Source: Algoriphagus machipongonensis (lineage in GTDB: Bacteria > Bacteroidota > Bacteroidia > Cytophagales > Cyclobacteriaceae). From it: 64,000 nt of DNA. Numbering within the stretch: the first letter of the stretch is position 1; each line of letters opens with the position of its first letter. The notes under the pieces are model-generated. The model did no database searches, was not told the origin of the DNA, and saw nothing but the letters and a program-made list of their open reading frames with translations. Shown piece after piece: positions 8,064-16,454 of the stretch. The position numbers and the translations under genes were made by a program. The stretch spans positions 2,669,001 through 2,733,000 of the forward strand of contig NZ_CM001023.1 in assembly GCF_000166275.1 (NCBI RefSeq), written 5' to 3'.

Positions 8064-8768
8064 TTAATGCTTCATCGTCTGCTTTTCTTTAAGGAATTCT
8101 TCTGTCCTTTTTATTTGCTTCTCTAAATCCCACTTTAATGGATTTCTAAGGTTGCTCAAAAATTCCGTCATTGGAACCATACCTATTTCTGCCCGTCTTT
8201 GATCAACATTTGCAGGATCCATAATAGGCCAAACATCAAAGCTTTTAGTTTCGGGATAGTATTTTATTTGTCCTCCATAGATTTGAAGATCTCCACGGTC
8301 TGTCGCCAATCTATCTTCTGCTCTTGCAAATAACCTAGGAGCTAATTCTTTCTCTTCCACAGCCTTTTTCATCATTGGAAGGTATTTTTTTCTTACCTCG
8401 AGACCTGAATGTTGAAGTACATTGCAAATGGTCAGATTTCCTTGCTCTCCAATTATTTTCTGACTAGGCCATCCTTGGGTATCCAAAATCTCAAGGATTT
8501 TCTTTTCATTTATATCATGGTTCCTATGGTATATTTCATTTTGTTCTTGGAACTCCTCTGATTCGTAACCATAAACTTTTCCAAGAGAGTCTCTTAATTG
8601 AATAGGGTCCTGCTCATTTTTCCAGATTGTATCAAGCAATGCAACTAGATACTCTTGATCAATATTATTTGATGAATCAGGTTGCTCCATCTCAGTCACC
8701 CTTTTTCCTTGATTACAGGAAGCTACTGTAAGTAGGATAATTAGGGTGAATAGATTGATTAATTTCAT
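8064..8768 (-). CDS. DUF6624-like lipoprotein
   Basis: The 234-residue protein has a lipoprotein signal (LLTVASCNQ, lipidated C18). The body matches my recollection of DUF6624: ILDTQGWPSQKIIGEQGNLT, then an LQHSGLEVRKKYLPMMKKAV helix, and RLFARAEDRLATDRGDLQIY followed by GGQI. Such proteins are periplasmic or surface-exposed and of unknown biochemical role. The family call rests on pattern memory. The protein is full length and uninterrupted. Confidence 0.72.
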   Translation of the reverse strand: MKLINLFTLIILLTVASCNQGKRVTEMEQPDSSNNIDQEYLVALLDTIWKNEQDPIQLRDSLGKVYGYESEEFQEQNEIYHRNHDINEKKILEILDTQGWPSQKIIGEQGNLTICNVLQHSGLEVRKKYLPMMKKAVEEKELAPRLFARAEDRLATDRGDLQIYGGQIKYYPETKSFDVWPIMDPANVDQRRAEIGMVPMTEFLSNLRNPLKWDLEKQIKRTEEFLKEKQTMKH

Positions 8769-8870
8769 TTTTAGAAAGGAACAAAACTTTGGAAGTCAAC
8801 TATTGCTGAGCAACTGTAATCTTGCTATTTGTCTTGATTCTTTTGATAGCCTTTTAAATCTTTTTAGCGT

Positions 8871-9788
8871 TTACCAAACGCCTCTGGTCTTCATTTCCAA
8901 AGTATAAACAGCATCCATAGCTGTGATAAAAAGGGTTTTTCTATCCAAAGCCCCAAAGACCACATTCGCAGTCCATCTGGCCGGTACTGGAATATGAGCG
9001 ATGCGATTTCCATTTCTATTAAAAACCGTAACGCCGTCTCCAGTTAGGTATACATTTCCCTTATTGTCAATGGTCATTCCATCTGATCCCATTTCACAGA
9101 AAAGGGTTTTATTAGTCAAATAGCCATCTTCTCTTATGTCGTATTTATAGGTTTTTTTATCTCCTATATCTGATATATAAAGATTCTTTCCGTCTGGCGT
9201 ACCGACGATTCCATTGGGTTGCTTTAGGTCATCTGCCACCTTAAAAAACTCTGATTTATCTTTTGATAGGAAGTAAACATGCTGTCCGTCTTGCTGCATT
9301 TCAGGAGTTCGAATGCCTTCCCAATATTCTCTTGGATACAATGGGTCTGTAAAATACAAGCCTCCCTTAGGAAGAATCCAAAGGTCATTAGGCCCATTTA
9401 GGTTATTACCTCGAAACTCAGATAAGATGACTTCTTCATTTCCATCCTGATCAATGGACCAAAGTTCATTTTTCTCATCTGCACAGGTAATAAGGGTATT
9501 ATCAAGCATAAAATACATACCATTGGATCTACCCGCATTTTCTTTAAAAACGGTGATTTCCTTACTACTTCCGGACCATTTGTAAATCTTATTATTGGGC
9601 TGATCAGTAAAGAAAACATCTCCCATACGGTTGACCGCAGGTCCTTCGGTAAAGGAAAATCCATCTTGGACTTTAACCAGTTCAGATTTTTTGCTGATGA
9701 TTCCACCTCGTTCCTCAATCTCTTGAGCTGATAAACTGGAGGATATTACGAAAGCCGCTAGAATTAGCGAATTTTTCAAAGGGTTCAT
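8871..9788 (-). CDS. Secreted SMP-30/gluconolactonase-family beta-propeller
   Basis: The 305-residue protein has a signal peptide ending near residue 22 (VISSSLSAQ). The six-bladed SMP-30/LRE fold is shown by FSFTEGPAVNRMGDVFFTDQ, LNGPNDLWILPKGGLYFTDP, LKQPNGIVGTPDGKNLYISD and MTIDNKGNVYLTGDGV. The metal ligands (E in TEGP, N in GPND, D near the C-terminus) are present. Family members hydrolyse sugar lactones such as gluconolactone using Ca or Zn. Export suggests action on extracellular lactones. It lies 11 bases from the TolB-like gene on the same strand, so the two are probably cotranscribed. Confidence 0.85.
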   Translation of the reverse strand: MNPLKNSLILAAFVISSSLSAQEIEERGGIISKKSELVKVQDGFSFTEGPAVNRMGDVFFTDQPNNKIYKWSGSSKEITVFKENAGRSNGMYFMLDNTLITCADEKNELWSIDQDGNEEVILSEFRGNNLNGPNDLWILPKGGLYFTDPLYPREYWEGIRTPEMQQDGQHVYFLSKDKSEFFKVADDLKQPNGIVGTPDGKNLYISDIGDKKTYKYDIREDGYLTNKTLFCEMGSDGMTIDNKGNVYLTGDGVTVFNRNGNRIAHIPVPARWTANVVFGALDRKTLFITAMDAVYTLEMKTRGVW

Positions 9789-9799
9789 ATTTTAATTGA

Positions 9800-10693
9800 T
9801 TATTTTCTTTCCATGGCTACGACAAGGACATCCAAGTCCTCGCTATAAGCCATGCGACTAATATTTTGATGAGTATCTGAATTTATTGTTCCTACTAAAT
9901 CCCAGACATTATCGTTGTATTTCCTTTTATAAATATTGTTTCCTTGAGCCATTAACAAGTAATTTTTGTTGAGCCAAATAAAATCCTGAGCCCCAGGTAC
10001 TCCATAGTTCAGTTCCAATTCCTCTCCTGTTTCAATATCATAACTTTTGAGACCCAAAGCTTTCAAATCTGCAACATTTCTAAAATCTCTTGTCGAAAGG
10101 TACGTGATCTGACTGGTTTTTGGTCGGGTGTTAATAGATCTTGCTACCTCAGTATCAATTTCCACCAAATCATTTCTCCCTCGGGCATAGATCAGTTTAT
10201 TGGGATCACCCAACACAAACATAGCTGCTTTGTTATCATACCAATCATAATAGCCCACAGGTTCAATATCATCATAGAGCAATTCCGCTGGTTCGAAATT
10301 CAAGGGATATAACCACACTCTTTGCTTTTTATCGGGTTCAGATACTACCGCCGAAATATACATTCCACAATCCGTAATGGTAGGGGAGTTCTCATTTCGA
10401 TCCGAAGTCCTACTCATATTGGTAAACTTCTTGGAGTCGAAATTATAAACGATGATGTCATAATTTTCATTTTCATCTGCTGCAGAAAACACCATTTGAT
10501 ACTCATTGATAAAACTGGGCTGATTGTCATACTCAGGTCTATCCGTCAAAGCATAGGCTGTTTCCGGATGAATAGTAAATCCATTTCCTTTTCCAGAAGT
10601 CTCCACCACCCAAAGGTCAAACCCTGTCTGGGAGAAGCCAGAATAGCTAATAAAACTGCCGATGAAAAGGATTAAGATTCTAAGAAATTTCAT
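9800..10693 (-). CDS. Secreted TolB-like beta-propeller protein
   Basis: The 297-residue protein starts at ATG 10693 (MKFLRILILFIGSFISYSGFSQ, a signal peptide). A TTG three codons earlier is less likely. WD40/TolB-like repeats are visible as PSFINEYQMVFSAADENENY then DIIVYN, and as NENSPTITDCGMYISAVV. Members report or bind rather than catalyse. It directly precedes the SMP-30 gene, so it may be an accessory binding protein for the same substrate. No catalytic motif was seen. Confidence 0.7.
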   Translation of the reverse strand: MKFLRILILFIGSFISYSGFSQTGFDLWVVETSGKGNGFTIHPETAYALTDRPEYDNQPSFINEYQMVFSAADENENYDIIVYNFDSKKFTNMSRTSDRNENSPTITDCGMYISAVVSEPDKKQRVWLYPLNFEPAELLYDDIEPVGYYDWYDNKAAMFVLGDPNKLIYARGRNDLVEIDTEVARSINTRPKTSQITYLSTRDFRNVADLKALGLKSYDIETGEELELNYGVPGAQDFIWLNKNYLLMAQGNNIYKRKYNDNVWDLVGTINSDTHQNISRMAYSEDLDVLVVAMERK

Positions 10694-10920
10694 TACTTTC
10701 AAAATTGATCAACCAAAATACAAAATGGAAATTAGAATGATGCGAAGAAAGGTTTTTTGTATCAAATTATTCAATTTGAAGAGTCTTTTCTAACTTTAAA
10801 ACCGTTCACTTATGAACACTTTTTTGTACGTTTACTACGCATTCTATTTTTCAAAACCCCATCAGCGACCTCTAAAAGGCATTTTAGGCCAATGGCATCT
10901 TTTTAGCATTTAAATGTAAC

Positions 10921-11226
10921 ATGAAAGAAATCACTAATCGACTACAACGATTTCCTTTAGAGCTGGTCTTTTGGATCGGAAGTTTAATCGCCATTTTGAC
11001 GATAGACCCCAGTGCATCGACACATTTTAGTCTTTGCCCTTTAGATCAACTAGGATTTAGTTGGTGCCCAGGATGTGGTTTAGGAAGGTCTATGAATCTC
11101 CTTGCAAATGGAAATTTCCAAGCCTCCTGGTCCATGCACCCACTGGCAATGTTGGCTTATGTGGTGATCTTTTATAGAATATGGCAACTAATTAAAAACC
11201 TTAAAACAACACACAATTATGGCTAA
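10921..11226 (+). CDS. DUF2752 membrane protein
   Basis: The 101-residue protein has two or three membrane segments and the DUF2752 signature CPLDQLGFSWCPGCGLGRSM (CPGCGLGR-type motif), followed by a Trp/His region (ASWSMHPLAML). The function of the family is unknown; the CPGCG motif could bind metal or a cofactor. Its last eight bases overlap the start of the TM2 gene, a sign of translational coupling. DUF2752 next to TM2 is a frequent arrangement in Bacteroidota. Confidence 0.88.
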   Translation: MKEITNRLQRFPLELVFWIGSLIAILTIDPSASTHFSLCPLDQLGFSWCPGCGLGRSMNLLANGNFQASWSMHPLAMLAYVVIFYRIWQLIKNLKTTHNYG

Positions 11227-11596
11227 TGTATTGAGACATCTTCCTGAATTGGAAGGCATGGAACTGGGGTATATCCAGGGATTGATGAAAAATATGGATG
11301 AAGAACAAGCTTCTCTATTTGCACAGGTTTATCGTGCGAGAAGAAAAGATGCTCAAATGATCTTGATCCTTACTTTGCTAGGTTTCTTTGGCTTTGCTGG
11401 ACTTCATCGATTCATTTTAGGTCAAATTGGCTTGGGAATCCTCTATATATTGACAGTAGGACTTTGTTTTATCGGTACTATTGTAGACCTCGTCAACTAT
11501 AAAAGTTTGGCTTATGAGTACAATATCAAAGTAGCTCATGAAACCATTAATATGCTATCTAACTCATTTGATATGGGTCCAGATCATAAAGCTTAA
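11219..11596 (+). CDS. TM2 domain membrane protein
   Basis: The 125-residue protein has an N-terminal soluble helix-rich part (about 1-45) followed by a TM2 domain: LTLLGFFGFAGLHRFILGQI, then GLGILYILTVGLCFIGTIVD. The G-x-x-G-x-HRF turn is the signature of TM2. The start ATG at 11219 lies inside the end of the DUF2752 gene. Function is unknown. A strong terminator follows, so the two genes form a closed unit. Confidence 0.88.
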   Translation: MANVLRHLPELEGMELGYIQGLMKNMDEEQASLFAQVYRARRKDAQMILILTLLGFFGFAGLHRFILGQIGLGILYILTVGLCFIGTIVDLVNYKSLAYEYNIKVAHETINMLSNSFDMGPDHKA

Positions 11597-11619
11597 GCTT
11601 AACTACCTAACCGCTAACC

Positions 11620-11647
11620 AAGGCCTGAAGAGATTCAGGCCTTTTTT
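11620..11647 (+). terminator. Rho-independent terminator after the TM2 gene
   Basis: Arms AAGGCCTGAA (11620-11629) and TTCAGGCCTT (11634-11643) have a GAGA loop and run into T residues. It lies between convergent genes and might serve both. Confidence 0.9.
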
Positions 11648-11662
11648 CTGTATTGATAAAAA

Positions 11663-12379
11663 TCACCAATCTTCGTCCTGGTTTTCTTCAGAATCTTGTT
11701 TTTGATATTTAATATCGGCTAACATTTCTTCTCCCGATTCTGAGAATAAGAGATGGTAAGAATTAAGTTTCTGATGCATATCTTGAAGCGTTTCAAAATC
11801 AGGTTGCCTCACATGAAATGGAATGGTCCTCAGGTTATCCTGTTGCTTATCAAAGGGAGGAGCAATAGAGGATCCAAAGAAATAAGGCCATAGCGTTTTA
11901 CTACAGGAAATTCCCCAATCATTGATGGGATATTGGTCAGAATACTCAATTAGACGTTCATTAATTTCATTAAAAAACAACTCCGACTCACCTAATCTAA
12001 CTCTAGAACCTGCTCTAGATTTACCTTTGGTTTTCAGGTATTTAATCTGACTTTTTCCTTGCTTTTTCCTAACCATATAAGCCCTAAATACCTTATGGTC
12101 CAGCATCAGTCCATTATGAAAGTATCCTGCACAAGCGATACCCGCTCGGATCATTACCAAAGCTAAATGATAATCTTCTATAGGAAGCAAAGAATTCTCC
12201 TGTTCATTAAAATCCAAAGACCAAGGAAGCATGATCCGCACATACCAATTTTGTGAATTGCTAAACTCCAGTTGATGGGATTTCTCTAGATAAGATTGTT
12301 GCAGGCCTTTAGCAAGGAGCTTTTCCTTCCAAAAATTAAATTCATCAAGAGATATTTCTTGGTATTGGCCAGAAGTCAT
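11663..12379 (-). CDS. VLRF1-type peptidyl-tRNA hydrolase / release-factor-like protein
   Basis: In this 238-residue protein, residues 95-145 (HKVFRAYMVRKKQGKSQIKY, then SRAGSRVRLGESELFFNEIN) match the Vms1/ANKZF1 pattern in which a G-x-x-Q loop is followed by a SAG-x-x-LRRYNE-like helix. The presumed catalytic Gln is Q111 in GKSQ. Residues 166-203 (YFFGSSIAPPFDKQQDNLRT then IPFHVRQPDFETLQ) match the family's RLRxIPF-xTRRPT-xxEL block. In eukaryotes this domain frees nascent chains from tRNA on stalled 60S subunits. A bacterial VLRF1 branch has been described by domain analysis. The acidic C-terminus (QDSEENQDEDW) is unassigned. It diverges from the HEAT gene at 12428. Assignment is from motif recognition only. 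Confidence 0.72.
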   Translation of the reverse strand: MTSGQYQEISLDEFNFWKEKLLAKGLQQSYLEKSHQLEFSNSQNWYVRIMLPWSLDFNEQENSLLPIEDYHLALVMIRAGIACAGYFHNGLMLDHKVFRAYMVRKKQGKSQIKYLKTKGKSRAGSRVRLGESELFFNEINERLIEYSDQYPINDWGISCSKTLWPYFFGSSIAPPFDKQQDNLRTIPFHVRQPDFETLQDMHQKLNSYHLLFSESGEEMLADIKYQKQDSEENQDEDW

Positions 12380-12399
12380 GATCGGAATGTCAATTCAGT

Positions 12400-12407
12400 T
12401 ATCTTTG
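12400..12407 (+). promoter_or_regulatory. Candidate -7 box for the HEAT-repeat gene
   Basis: TATCTTTG fits the Bacteroidota TAnnTTTG consensus and lies 20 bases before the ATG at 12428, in the short divergent region shared with the VLRF1-like gene. No clear -33 half was seen. Confidence 0.4.
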
Positions 12408-12427
12408 TGCAAATAAACTGAAATTTT

Positions 12428-12955
12428 ATGCAGGAGGAAACTCAAAAACTTTTTGATAAAATAAGTGACCCAAAGGAAAAAGAGGCTTTTTACTTTGCCG
12501 ATAAACTTGGAAAAATCAATACTGAAGAAGTAAGAGACAAGCTCATCGAATTAGTAAAAGGAGATAATTGGGAAGTAGCCTACTTAGCTTGTAGAGCATT
12601 ATCCAGAACTAACTTTAATAAGGAATCACTTGATGCCATTTTTTCAGTGATTCATGATCGAAAGAACAAAAATCATCAGGGAGCATTTGTCCAGATTTTA
12701 GAAGAATTTGATCTGAGTGATAGTTTTGTTGATATTTTTAAGATTTATCTTTTTGGAAATTTTAAAGCAGAAACTCTTGCTAAGGTTTATTTGGACACGG
12801 AAGAATTTGAGCTAACTCCAAGGACTTTGAGGAAAGCTACCAAGCATTGGAATCATTATTTGCACAATCCAGAAGATGAAGGATCTGTGGCCATTAAAAA
12901 GGCTGAAGTGGAACCAATGCTTGAAGAAATAAAGGCTTTATTCGAGGAGGAGTGA
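12428..12955 (+). CDS. HEAT-like helical repeat protein
   Basis: The 175-residue, wholly alpha-helical protein has HEAT-like repeats around residues 35-110 (VRDKLIELVKGDNWEVAYLA, CRALSRTNFNKESLDAIFSV). There is no signal peptide or membrane segment and no catalytic motif. Such proteins are protein-protein scaffolds. It is transcribed divergently from the VLRF1-like gene, a position that could hint at a shared translation-quality role, but nothing in the sequence proves it. Confidence 0.6.
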   Translation: MQEETQKLFDKISDPKEKEAFYFADKLGKINTEEVRDKLIELVKGDNWEVAYLACRALSRTNFNKESLDAIFSVIHDRKNKNHQGAFVQILEEFDLSDSFVDIFKIYLFGNFKAETLAKVYLDTEEFELTPRTLRKATKHWNHYLHNPEDEGSVAIKKAEVEPMLEEIKALFEEE

Positions 12956-13071
12956 GGTGAAACGAAAAAATAAAAAGAACATTTAATCTTATTTAAGATA
13001 CTATTTTAACTAGACCAATAACATTTTCGCCTAATTCTTGTATTAATATATAGGAACTAACCCTGGCGATT

Positions 13072-13698
13072 ATGAAAAGATTGGACGTTACCTGCTTCTA
13101 TACTGAATTCTTTAAAGAACAAGGATTTGATTTGAATAGCTCTCAAATGATGTTTGAGAAGGTTTTTCCTCATGGCAAACAGGTCATTTTCATACATTTA
13201 CAGGATTTAGAAGACAGCATAATTGTCCAATTTCATCTTGGAGTACGGATCAACGAGGTGGAAGAATTGATCCATCAATTCCTTCCAACGCTCCAAAGTT
13301 ACTCGGATCAGTCTACCACTTTGTTACAATCTCCGGACAAACTGGGTAAACTATACCCAAATCAATTTCAAATATCCACTGAGGAAGAATTTTCTTCTGC
13401 ACAAAAGTTGATTGAAAGATTTTTTATTGAAGCAGGTTTTAAATGGCTGGATAAAATGATTGATCCTAAAACCCTGGAATTTGAGTTTTTAATGCATAAA
13501 GAGGATCCTTTCAACAATCATAATTTAATCTTCTCTGCATTTAGGTCTACCGCATTAAGTAAATTGTATAACCCAGAAGATTATCCGGTGTTACGTCAAG
13601 CCTTTCTTGCGAAAATCAATTCTAAAGAAATTACTCCATTCACTATAGCTTCTTATTTGGGATTTTTGGATTACCTAGATCATCTAAAAGTCGCCTAA
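13072..13698 (+). CDS. Conserved-looking hypothetical protein
   Basis: The 208-residue soluble protein is not recognised. It is rich in aromatic and acidic residues, mixes alpha and beta character, and lacks a signal peptide or membrane helix. It ends two bases before the converging hrpB stop, so the 3' ends are tightly packed. The reading frame is long, uninterrupted and has normal codon use for the window, which supports real coding. No function can be proposed. Confidence 0.6.
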   Translation: MKRLDVTCFYTEFFKEQGFDLNSSQMMFEKVFPHGKQVIFIHLQDLEDSIIVQFHLGVRINEVEELIHQFLPTLQSYSDQSTTLLQSPDKLGKLYPNQFQISTEEEFSSAQKLIERFFIEAGFKWLDKMIDPKTLEFEFLMHKEDPFNNHNLIFSAFRSTALSKLYNPEDYPVLRQAFLAKINSKEITPFTIASYLGFLDYLDHLKVA

Positions 13699-13699
13699 T

Positions 13700-16186
13700 C
13701 TAAGACCTCCTTTTCACACCTCTGACAGCCTCAGCTCCAATCGGATCTTCTGGCCATTCATGCTTCGGGTAACGTCTTTTCAATTCTTTTTTCACCTCGA
13801 AATAGCCGTTCTGCCAAAAGCTTTTTAAGTCCTGTGTCAACTGCACCGGCTTATATCCTGGAGATAGCATCTCTATCAAAACATTCACCTTACCATTATT
13901 AACCTTGGGAGTTTCTAGCAAGCCAAAGAGCTCCTGCAGTCGAACTGCTAAAAGGGGGATTTCATCTTTTCTATATTCAATCTTAATTTTACTTCCAGAG
14001 GGAACCTCTAACCTAGAGGGTGCTAGTCTTTCCAAATCCTTTTGTTGCTCAAAATCAAGAGAATGAAGCAATATTTGACTAAGGTTTAACTTTTTGAAAT
14101 CATCGTTCTTCTGAATTCCAGCTAGGTAAGGTTCAATCCAACTTTCAGGTTTTTCACAGAGCGAAGCTACCGACCAATCCGGCCAATTTTGATCTGGGTT
14201 CCATTGTTTCAATGATTGAACTCGCAAAATCAGTTGCTCCACTTCATCATTAAAATCCAATAGATATTCTCCTTCTTCCCTGATCGCTTCCAGGATAGCA
14301 TCTGTTACATCTCCATCAGAGTATTTAGCCAAAGGTCGGGTTCCAAGGATAATGGAACCTATGCGTATTTCTGAATGGGCCTGTAAGCCACCTTTTTTCC
14401 GATCCCATTTTAGCACTTCTTTGGTTTTCAGCATAGGAGCCAAATCTTTGGGATTTATGGGAGCCGCCATCCAGATTTTGCCCATTCCATCGCGTGCATC
14501 TACATGAGCTACGGCCAACCAAGATTCATGAGCCAGGTCATCTCTGTGTCCTATTTGGGCTATTTTTCCATTGGCTAATTGAAACTGGGCATTGTTTCCA
14601 GGTCTTGCAGCAGCAATACGCTCAGGATATGCATAGGCAAGGAGTAAACCAGTCTGCCAAGGATCTACTGGTCCATTTTCCGGCTGAATAGAAAACATAC
14701 GTCTGTAAGATGCTGCCATCTTTTCGATTTTCTTAATTCTCGGAATGCTCACGTTATGCTGTCGAAACCTTCTCAAGGCTTCGATTCGCAGGTTCAGGTC
14801 TACACCCGCATCAGGTCCCAATGGATCTCGCTCATCCAAAATCGCCGCAATATCTGTGGCCAATCCCAATTGATCAATTTCTTCTGCGTTGATCAGCATA
14901 TGCGCTATCCTAGGATGCGTTGGTAATTGATGGATTTCTTTTCCGTGAGGCGTGAGTTCTCCTTCTACTATTGCTTCTATGGATTCTAAAGTTTTTTCTG
15001 CCAATGCCAAGGTACCAGAAGGAGGAGGAGTCAACCAGGTCATGGAACGAATATCCTGCTTTCCCCAAGCCTTCATATCCAATACTAATCCTGTCAAGTC
15101 TGCTTCCATCAATTCTGGAGTCCTATATTCATTCAATTGATTTTGAATGGCTTTGGTCCATAATCTATAACTATGACCCGCGGTCAATCTACCTGCACGA
15201 CCCGATCTCTGATCTGCAGAATCTTGGCTAATTCTATGAAGTACCAATCTGGATAAACCTGATCTTGGATCAAATCTGGAGGATTTAGCAAAGCCAGAGT
15301 CCACTACCACTGTTACTCCTTCAATCGTTAAAGAGGTTTCAGCAATATCTGTGGAAAGCACAATTTTTCGCTTTCCCGAAGGGTGGGGCAATATCGCTCT
15401 ATTCTGGTCTCCTGGCGAAAGTTGTCCATAGAGTGGCAAGACCAAATCACCAGGAAGTGCTTTTCTTAAAATTTCCTGTGCCTTCCGTATCTCTCCTTGG
15501 CCTGGAAGGAAAACCAAAAAATCACCAGAATGCAATTTAGTCAAGGGAATTATTTGCCTGGCTGTATCCTCCCCAATCGCATATTCATCCGCCTCATTCA
15601 AGTAATTAACTTCCACTGGGAACTGTCTTCCTTTGCTTTCGATTACTTTGGATTTCAATAAACCGGAAAGCAAATTCGCGTCAATTGTCGCCGACATCAA
15701 TAGAATTCTAAGGTCTGGTCTTAGTACTTGCTGAACCTCTCGACATAAAGCCAATGCCACCTCAGAATGAAGGTTTCGCTCATGAAACTCATCAAAAATC
15801 ACCAAACCAACATCTTCTAAAGCATTATCTGAATGGAGCATTCGTGTCAAAATTCCCTCAGTAATTACTTCCAGTCTGGTATTGGAAGAAATGGCTGATT
15901 CAAAGCGTATTCTATACCCAATCAAATCCCCCAATTTAGTATCCGTCATCCCTGCCATGCGTTGTGCAATTGTCTTTGTGGCCAAACGTCTGGGTTCTAG
16001 CATGATAATCTTTTTTCCTGCTAACCAAGGTTCGTCCAATAAGGTCAAGGGCAGGAGAGTACTCTTTCCAGCCCCCGGAGGAGCTTGAATAATTAAGGAA
16101 TTTTCTGTGGAAAGGTGGGATTTAACCTGTGGTATAATCTCCGCAACCGGAAGATCAAAAGATAAAGGATCAAAATTTTCGAGCAT
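13700..16186 (-). CDS. hrpB: HrpB-type DEAH-box ATP-dependent helicase
   Basis: The 828-residue protein has a Walker A APPGAGKSTLLPL near residue 37, a DEFHERN motif II, SAT motif III, a helicase-C domain (DIAETSLTIEGVTVVVDSG, QRSGRAGR) and the HrpB-specific C-terminal domain. The C-terminal part, rich in Trp and Pro (RRYPKHEWPEDPIGAEA), is diagnostic of HrpB. It is presumed to be an RNA helicase of unclear cellular duty. I choose ATG 16186. The longer frame begins with TTG at 16195, which is part of a TATTTTTG promoter box. Transcription would then start within a few bases of the ATG. Confidence 0.93.
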   Translation of the reverse strand: MLENFDPLSFDLPVAEIIPQVKSHLSTENSLIIQAPPGAGKSTLLPLTLLDEPWLAGKKIIMLEPRRLATKTIAQRMAGMTDTKLGDLIGYRIRFESAISSNTRLEVITEGILTRMLHSDNALEDVGLVIFDEFHERNLHSEVALALCREVQQVLRPDLRILLMSATIDANLLSGLLKSKVIESKGRQFPVEVNYLNEADEYAIGEDTARQIIPLTKLHSGDFLVFLPGQGEIRKAQEILRKALPGDLVLPLYGQLSPGDQNRAILPHPSGKRKIVLSTDIAETSLTIEGVTVVVDSGFAKSSRFDPRSGLSRLVLHRISQDSADQRSGRAGRLTAGHSYRLWTKAIQNQLNEYRTPELMEADLTGLVLDMKAWGKQDIRSMTWLTPPPSGTLALAEKTLESIEAIVEGELTPHGKEIHQLPTHPRIAHMLINAEEIDQLGLATDIAAILDERDPLGPDAGVDLNLRIEALRRFRQHNVSIPRIKKIEKMAASYRRMFSIQPENGPVDPWQTGLLLAYAYPERIAAARPGNNAQFQLANGKIAQIGHRDDLAHESWLAVAHVDARDGMGKIWMAAPINPKDLAPMLKTKEVLKWDRKKGGLQAHSEIRIGSIILGTRPLAKYSDGDVTDAILEAIREEGEYLLDFNDEVEQLILRVQSLKQWNPDQNWPDWSVASLCEKPESWIEPYLAGIQKNDDFKKLNLSQILLHSLDFEQQKDLERLAPSRLEVPSGSKIKIEYRKDEIPLLAVRLQELFGLLETPKVNNGKVNVLIEMLSPGYKPVQLTQDLKSFWQNGYFEVKKELKRRYPKHEWPEDPIGAEAVRGVKRRS

Positions 16187-16192
16187 GGGCTG

Positions 16193-16200
16193 CAAAAATA
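16193..16200 (-). promoter_or_regulatory. Candidate -7 box immediately upstream of hrpB
   Basis: On the minus strand TATTTTTG (consensus TAnnTTTG) is separated from the ATG by only six bases. If used, the transcript would be leaderless or nearly so. This also decides the start codon against the upstream TTG. Confidence 0.4.
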
Positions 16201-16415
16201 AGGGATTCCCATAGAAGAATAATCACTTAGCCTCATTTCGACAAGATGTGATGAGCCATCCTTAAGTTAGACATCTAAATTCTCACTTAGCTTAAAGCAA
16301 AATTCTATATGCTAACCATTCGAATCGTTTTCATTTCCATGACTTAAATGCTATAACCTGAAAGAACAAAAAATTTACATAATCCTACTGACATAAGGCT
16401 GACACTAACGAACTA

Positions 16416-16423
16416 TAAGTTTG
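16416..16423 (+). promoter_or_regulatory. Candidate -7 box for the epoxide-hydrolase-like gene
   Basis: TAAGTTTG matches TAnnTTTG and lies 31 bases before the ATG at 16455. The rest of the 16201-16454 gap shows nothing recognisable. Confidence 0.38.
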
Positions 16424-16454
16424 TAGTTTCAACATTATATAATCAGTAAAAAAG

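Noticed and set aside
10812..10913. A 33-residue plus-strand frame (MNTFLYVYYAFYFSKPHQRP...) just before the DUF2752 gene
   Set aside because: It has no recognisable domain or leader-peptide codon bias. Chance frames of this size are common in AT-rich gaps.
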